Part shown: positions 29,096 to 30,337 of the stretch, piece by piece
Position numbering within the stretch: the first letter of the stretch is position 1
How the letters are laid out: each line of letters begins with the position of its first letter
IMG/VR virus record: IMGVR_UViG_3300033145_000449
Location: 1 to 30,337 of that record
Source of the DNA: a virus
DNA: 30,337 nucleotides
Reading direction: 5' to 3' (one strand)
Translations under genes and position numbers: made by a program
The notes under the pieces: model-generated
Told to the model about the DNA's origin: nothing
Databases searched by the model: none
What the model saw: only the letters and a program-made list of their open reading frames with translations

Positions 29096-29629
29096 TTACT
29101 GATTGAAATTAACGCCAAAACTCTCTGTCTTTTTATGACAATCTCGACATAAGGTTTGACCATTATCTAGATTCCACAATTCTGCACAATTGATTGCTTC
29201 TTGATATGTTTTGATATCATTATCTCCCATTATAGATGAAAAAGATTTTATGTGGTGGGCATTTAATATTATTCTCTCCTTCGTTTCTTTATTCCAACCA
29301 CCTCTTTTATTACACATTTGGCATGTAAAATTGTCTCTAACAAAAATATTCATTCTCCACATTTTATATTCTACCAAACTTTTTACATGTTTGTTTATGG
29401 GGGTTATTCCACCTTTCCAAAATGTGCATTTTTCACCTCTGTGTGCATCACCAATCTTTCTTCTTGCTTCCTCTGAAAACTGTTTTCCTTTATTTGCTTC
29501 ACTAATTTTTCTGCGATGTTCTTCTGACTGTCTCCCTGATTTTTTTCTGTTTGGAAATTTAATCTTACCAATTAAACCCCTATTCCATGGCTTGAATCCT
29601 TTAATGAATTGTCCTTTTTTGTTTCTCAT
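29096..29629 (-). CDS. NUMOD3-HNH homing endonuclease
   Basis: A 177-residue protein. N-terminal GFKPWNRGLIG (about 11-21) is followed by two NUMOD3-type DNA-binding repeats (SEEHRRKISEANKG about 35-48 and SEEARRKIGDAHRG about 52-65). The HNH core is complete: NIFVRDNFTCQMC (Cys103, Cys106), ILNAHHIKSF (His125, His126), LDNGQTLCRDCHKK (Asn156, Cys161, Cys164). A promoter directly upstream gives a leader of about 7 bases. It shares the PWN-x-GLIG segment with the HNH protein at 18728, so the two are probably related. It is a free-standing homing gene. Confidence 0.85.
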   Translation of the reverse strand: MRNKKGQFIKGFKPWNRGLIGKIKFPNRKKSGRQSEEHRRKISEANKGKQFSEEARRKIGDAHRGEKCTFWKGGITPINKHVKSLVEYKMWRMNIFVRDNFTCQMCNKRGGWNKETKERIILNAHHIKSFSSIMGDNDIKTYQEAINCAELWNLDNGQTLCRDCHKKTESFGVNFNQ

Positions 29630-29642
29630 TGATTTATGTTAT

Positions 29643-29671
29643 ATAATAACACAAATCATAAGAAAAAGCAA
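29643..29671 (-). promoter_or_regulatory. Sigma70-like promoter before the HNH gene
   Basis: On the minus strand TTGCTT (29666-29671), 17 bp ending TGT, and TATTAT (29643-29648), an extended -10. The -35 is poor, but the predicted start near 29636 sits 7 bases before the ATG at 29629. Confidence 0.5.
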
Positions 29672-29700
29672 CCCCTAACCCTGTTTGTATTTTTTGCAAG

Positions 29701-29964
29701 TCAAATTATTGTTTTATAATAATGAATTGTTAGTGAAAGGGAATATCCAAATAGTTCAATTTGTATTCCCCCAACAAGAATGGTTTGTCCATTTAAGTAT
29801 TCAATATTCAATCCAAATAAAGGCACGTGGTAAAGAGGATGACTATACTTGAAAGGAATTACCTTTCCTAATTTGATAATTCCGCTTGCACTTTTCCGCC
29901 AACATTGGGCACTTTCTATATAGAAGTATAATTTATTTTTTATTATTTTTATTGTTTTAATCAT
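29701..29964 (-). CDS. Hypothetical beta-rich protein
   Basis: An 87-residue frame from ATG at 29964. It reads MIKTIKIIKNKLYFYIESAQ, then GKVIPFKYSHPLYHVPLFGL and a strand-rich end (QIELFGYSLSLTIHYYKTII), a small beta fold with no recognised motif. I prefer this start because its ATGA overlaps the stop of the upstream gene exactly; the longer frame from 29979 would overlap by 19 bp. No family recognised. Confidence 0.55.
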   Translation of the reverse strand: MIKTIKIIKNKLYFYIESAQCWRKSASGIIKLGKVIPFKYSHPLYHVPLFGLNIEYLNGQTILVGGIQIELFGYSLSLTIHYYKTII

Positions 29965-30155
29965 TGTTTTATTATCCACTTTAATAATTCTTCTTTTTCT
30001 TTTCCTCTTCTATAATCATTCTTATCTACTAGTTTATCAAAGTATTTTCTTATATATGGGGCGGAATAAAACCTACCTCTAATAGTCTTGATAAAACAAA
30101 CCAATGATGAAAGTCTTGGATTATCCAAAGTTATTTTATTAAATTCTATTCGCAT
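29961..30155 (-). CDS. Hypothetical basic protein at the repeat array
   Basis: A 64-residue frame, MRIEFNKITLDNPRLSSLVC to a basic, helical end (YIRKYFDKLVDKNDYRRGKE, then LLKWIIKQ). Composition would suit a small DNA-binding protein, but no HTH spacing is clear. The 17-bp array begins one base before its start codon, so the last repeat provides the whole ribosome-binding region (GAGATAAAC). It overlaps the next gene in an ATGA. A repeat-binding or autoregulating role is possible from position. Confidence 0.55.
   Translation of the reverse strand: MRIEFNKITLDNPRLSSLVCFIKTIRGRFYSAPYIRKYFDKLVDKNDYRRGKEKEELLKWIIKQ
30116..30128. promoter_or_regulatory. 13-bp motif TTGGATTATCCAA, fourth copy
   Basis: Identical to the motif at 2001-2013. 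It lies inside the 29961-30155 gene, about 30 bp from the 17-bp array, and encodes part of LDNP on the minus strand. Confidence 0.5.
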
Positions 30156-30156
30156 G

Positions 30157-30337
30157 TTTATCTCTGTGTAAACTTTATCTCTGTGTAAACTTTATCTCTG
30201 TGTAAACTTTATCTCTGAGTAAACTTTATCTCTGTGTAAACTTTATCTCTGAGTAAACTTTATCTCTGAGTAAACTTTATCTCTGAGTAAACTTTATCTC
30301 TGAGTAAACTTTATCTCTGAGTAAACTTTATCTCTGA
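30157..30337. repeat. 17-bp tandem repeat array, cut by the window edge
   Basis: Ten full units of TTTATCTCTGTGTAAAC or TTTATCTCTGAGTAAAC and an 11-base partial unit run from 30157 to the window end. Units 1, 2, 3 and 5 have GTG, units 4 and 6-10 GAG; otherwise they are identical. As 17 is not a multiple of three the array cannot be one repeated peptide. Direct repeats of this size resemble replication iterons or a set of repressor sites. The half-site GTGTAAAC also occurs in the control region at 5486-5493. The far end of the array is not visible. Confidence 0.95.

Noticed and set aside
29211-29678. Rightward 155-residue frame
   Set aside because: Antisense of the complete NUMOD3-HNH gene, whose catalytic residues are all present on the minus strand.
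30157-30337. CRISPR array
   Set aside because: Units are contiguous 17-mers with no spacers.

Overview
The window is a 30.3 kb piece of an AT-rich genome, about one third G+C by eye. It carries the structural half of a tailed phage. Virion genes run in packaging order on the plus strand: small terminase, a HExxH protein, large terminase, portal, scaffold-like protein, decoration-like protein, major capsid protein, fibre and appendage proteins, head-tail adaptor and two large internal virion proteins. No tape measure, sheath or long tail-tube gene is seen, so a short-tailed (podovirus-like) particle is the best reading. No integrase, tRNA, rRNA or CRISPR array is seen. The host cannot be named. 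Promoters look sigma70-like (TTGACA, 16-17 bp, TGnTATAAT), yet most genes have no clear Shine-Dalgarno sequence and start within a few bases of a stop codon or of a predicted transcription start.

Layout. Positions 1-5711 are a leftward (minus-strand) arm of small genes: a short DnaN-like sliding clamp, an HTH protein, two Cys-pair proteins, three very small proteins of 52-55 residues and many unknowns. It is cut into transcription units by extended -10 promoters and hairpin terminators. Positions 2450-3517 hold no convincing gene, but contain three leftward promoters and a strongly structured element at 2809-2900. Positions 5440-6180 are the divergent control region: a dyad-symmetric two-way promoter, a palindrome, a perfect DnaA-box-like 9-mer, then two rightward promoters feeding the late genes. 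Positions 6183-28747 are the late operon, with internal promoters before the portal, scaffold and adaptor genes. It ends at a double hairpin terminator (28803-28879). Positions 28961-30155 are again leftward: a NUMOD3/HNH endonuclease, a 43-residue protein coupled to it and two unknowns. The window ends inside a 17-bp tandem repeat array that touches the start codon of the last gene.

Three free-standing endonuclease genes (Vsr/DUF559-like at 14212, HNH at 18728 and 29096) sit between or overlap structural genes, as T4-type homing genes do.

The most unusual signal is a recurring arrangement at gene 3' ends. A gene's last codons and stop are followed by an inverted copy of part of that tail, and then by a second, diverged copy of the tail that still spells nearly the same C-terminal residues and a stop (1608-1663, 6732-6821, 20173-20239, 20424-20496; at 11638-11673 the copy is an exact 11-mer). 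Several differences are synonymous, including a TCA/AGT serine swap, so base-pairing or simple slippage does not easily explain them. Other leads are a multi-hairpin leader RNA before the scaffold gene (11710-11922), a 13-bp quasi-palindrome present four times plus one partial copy, and the terminal 17-bp array.
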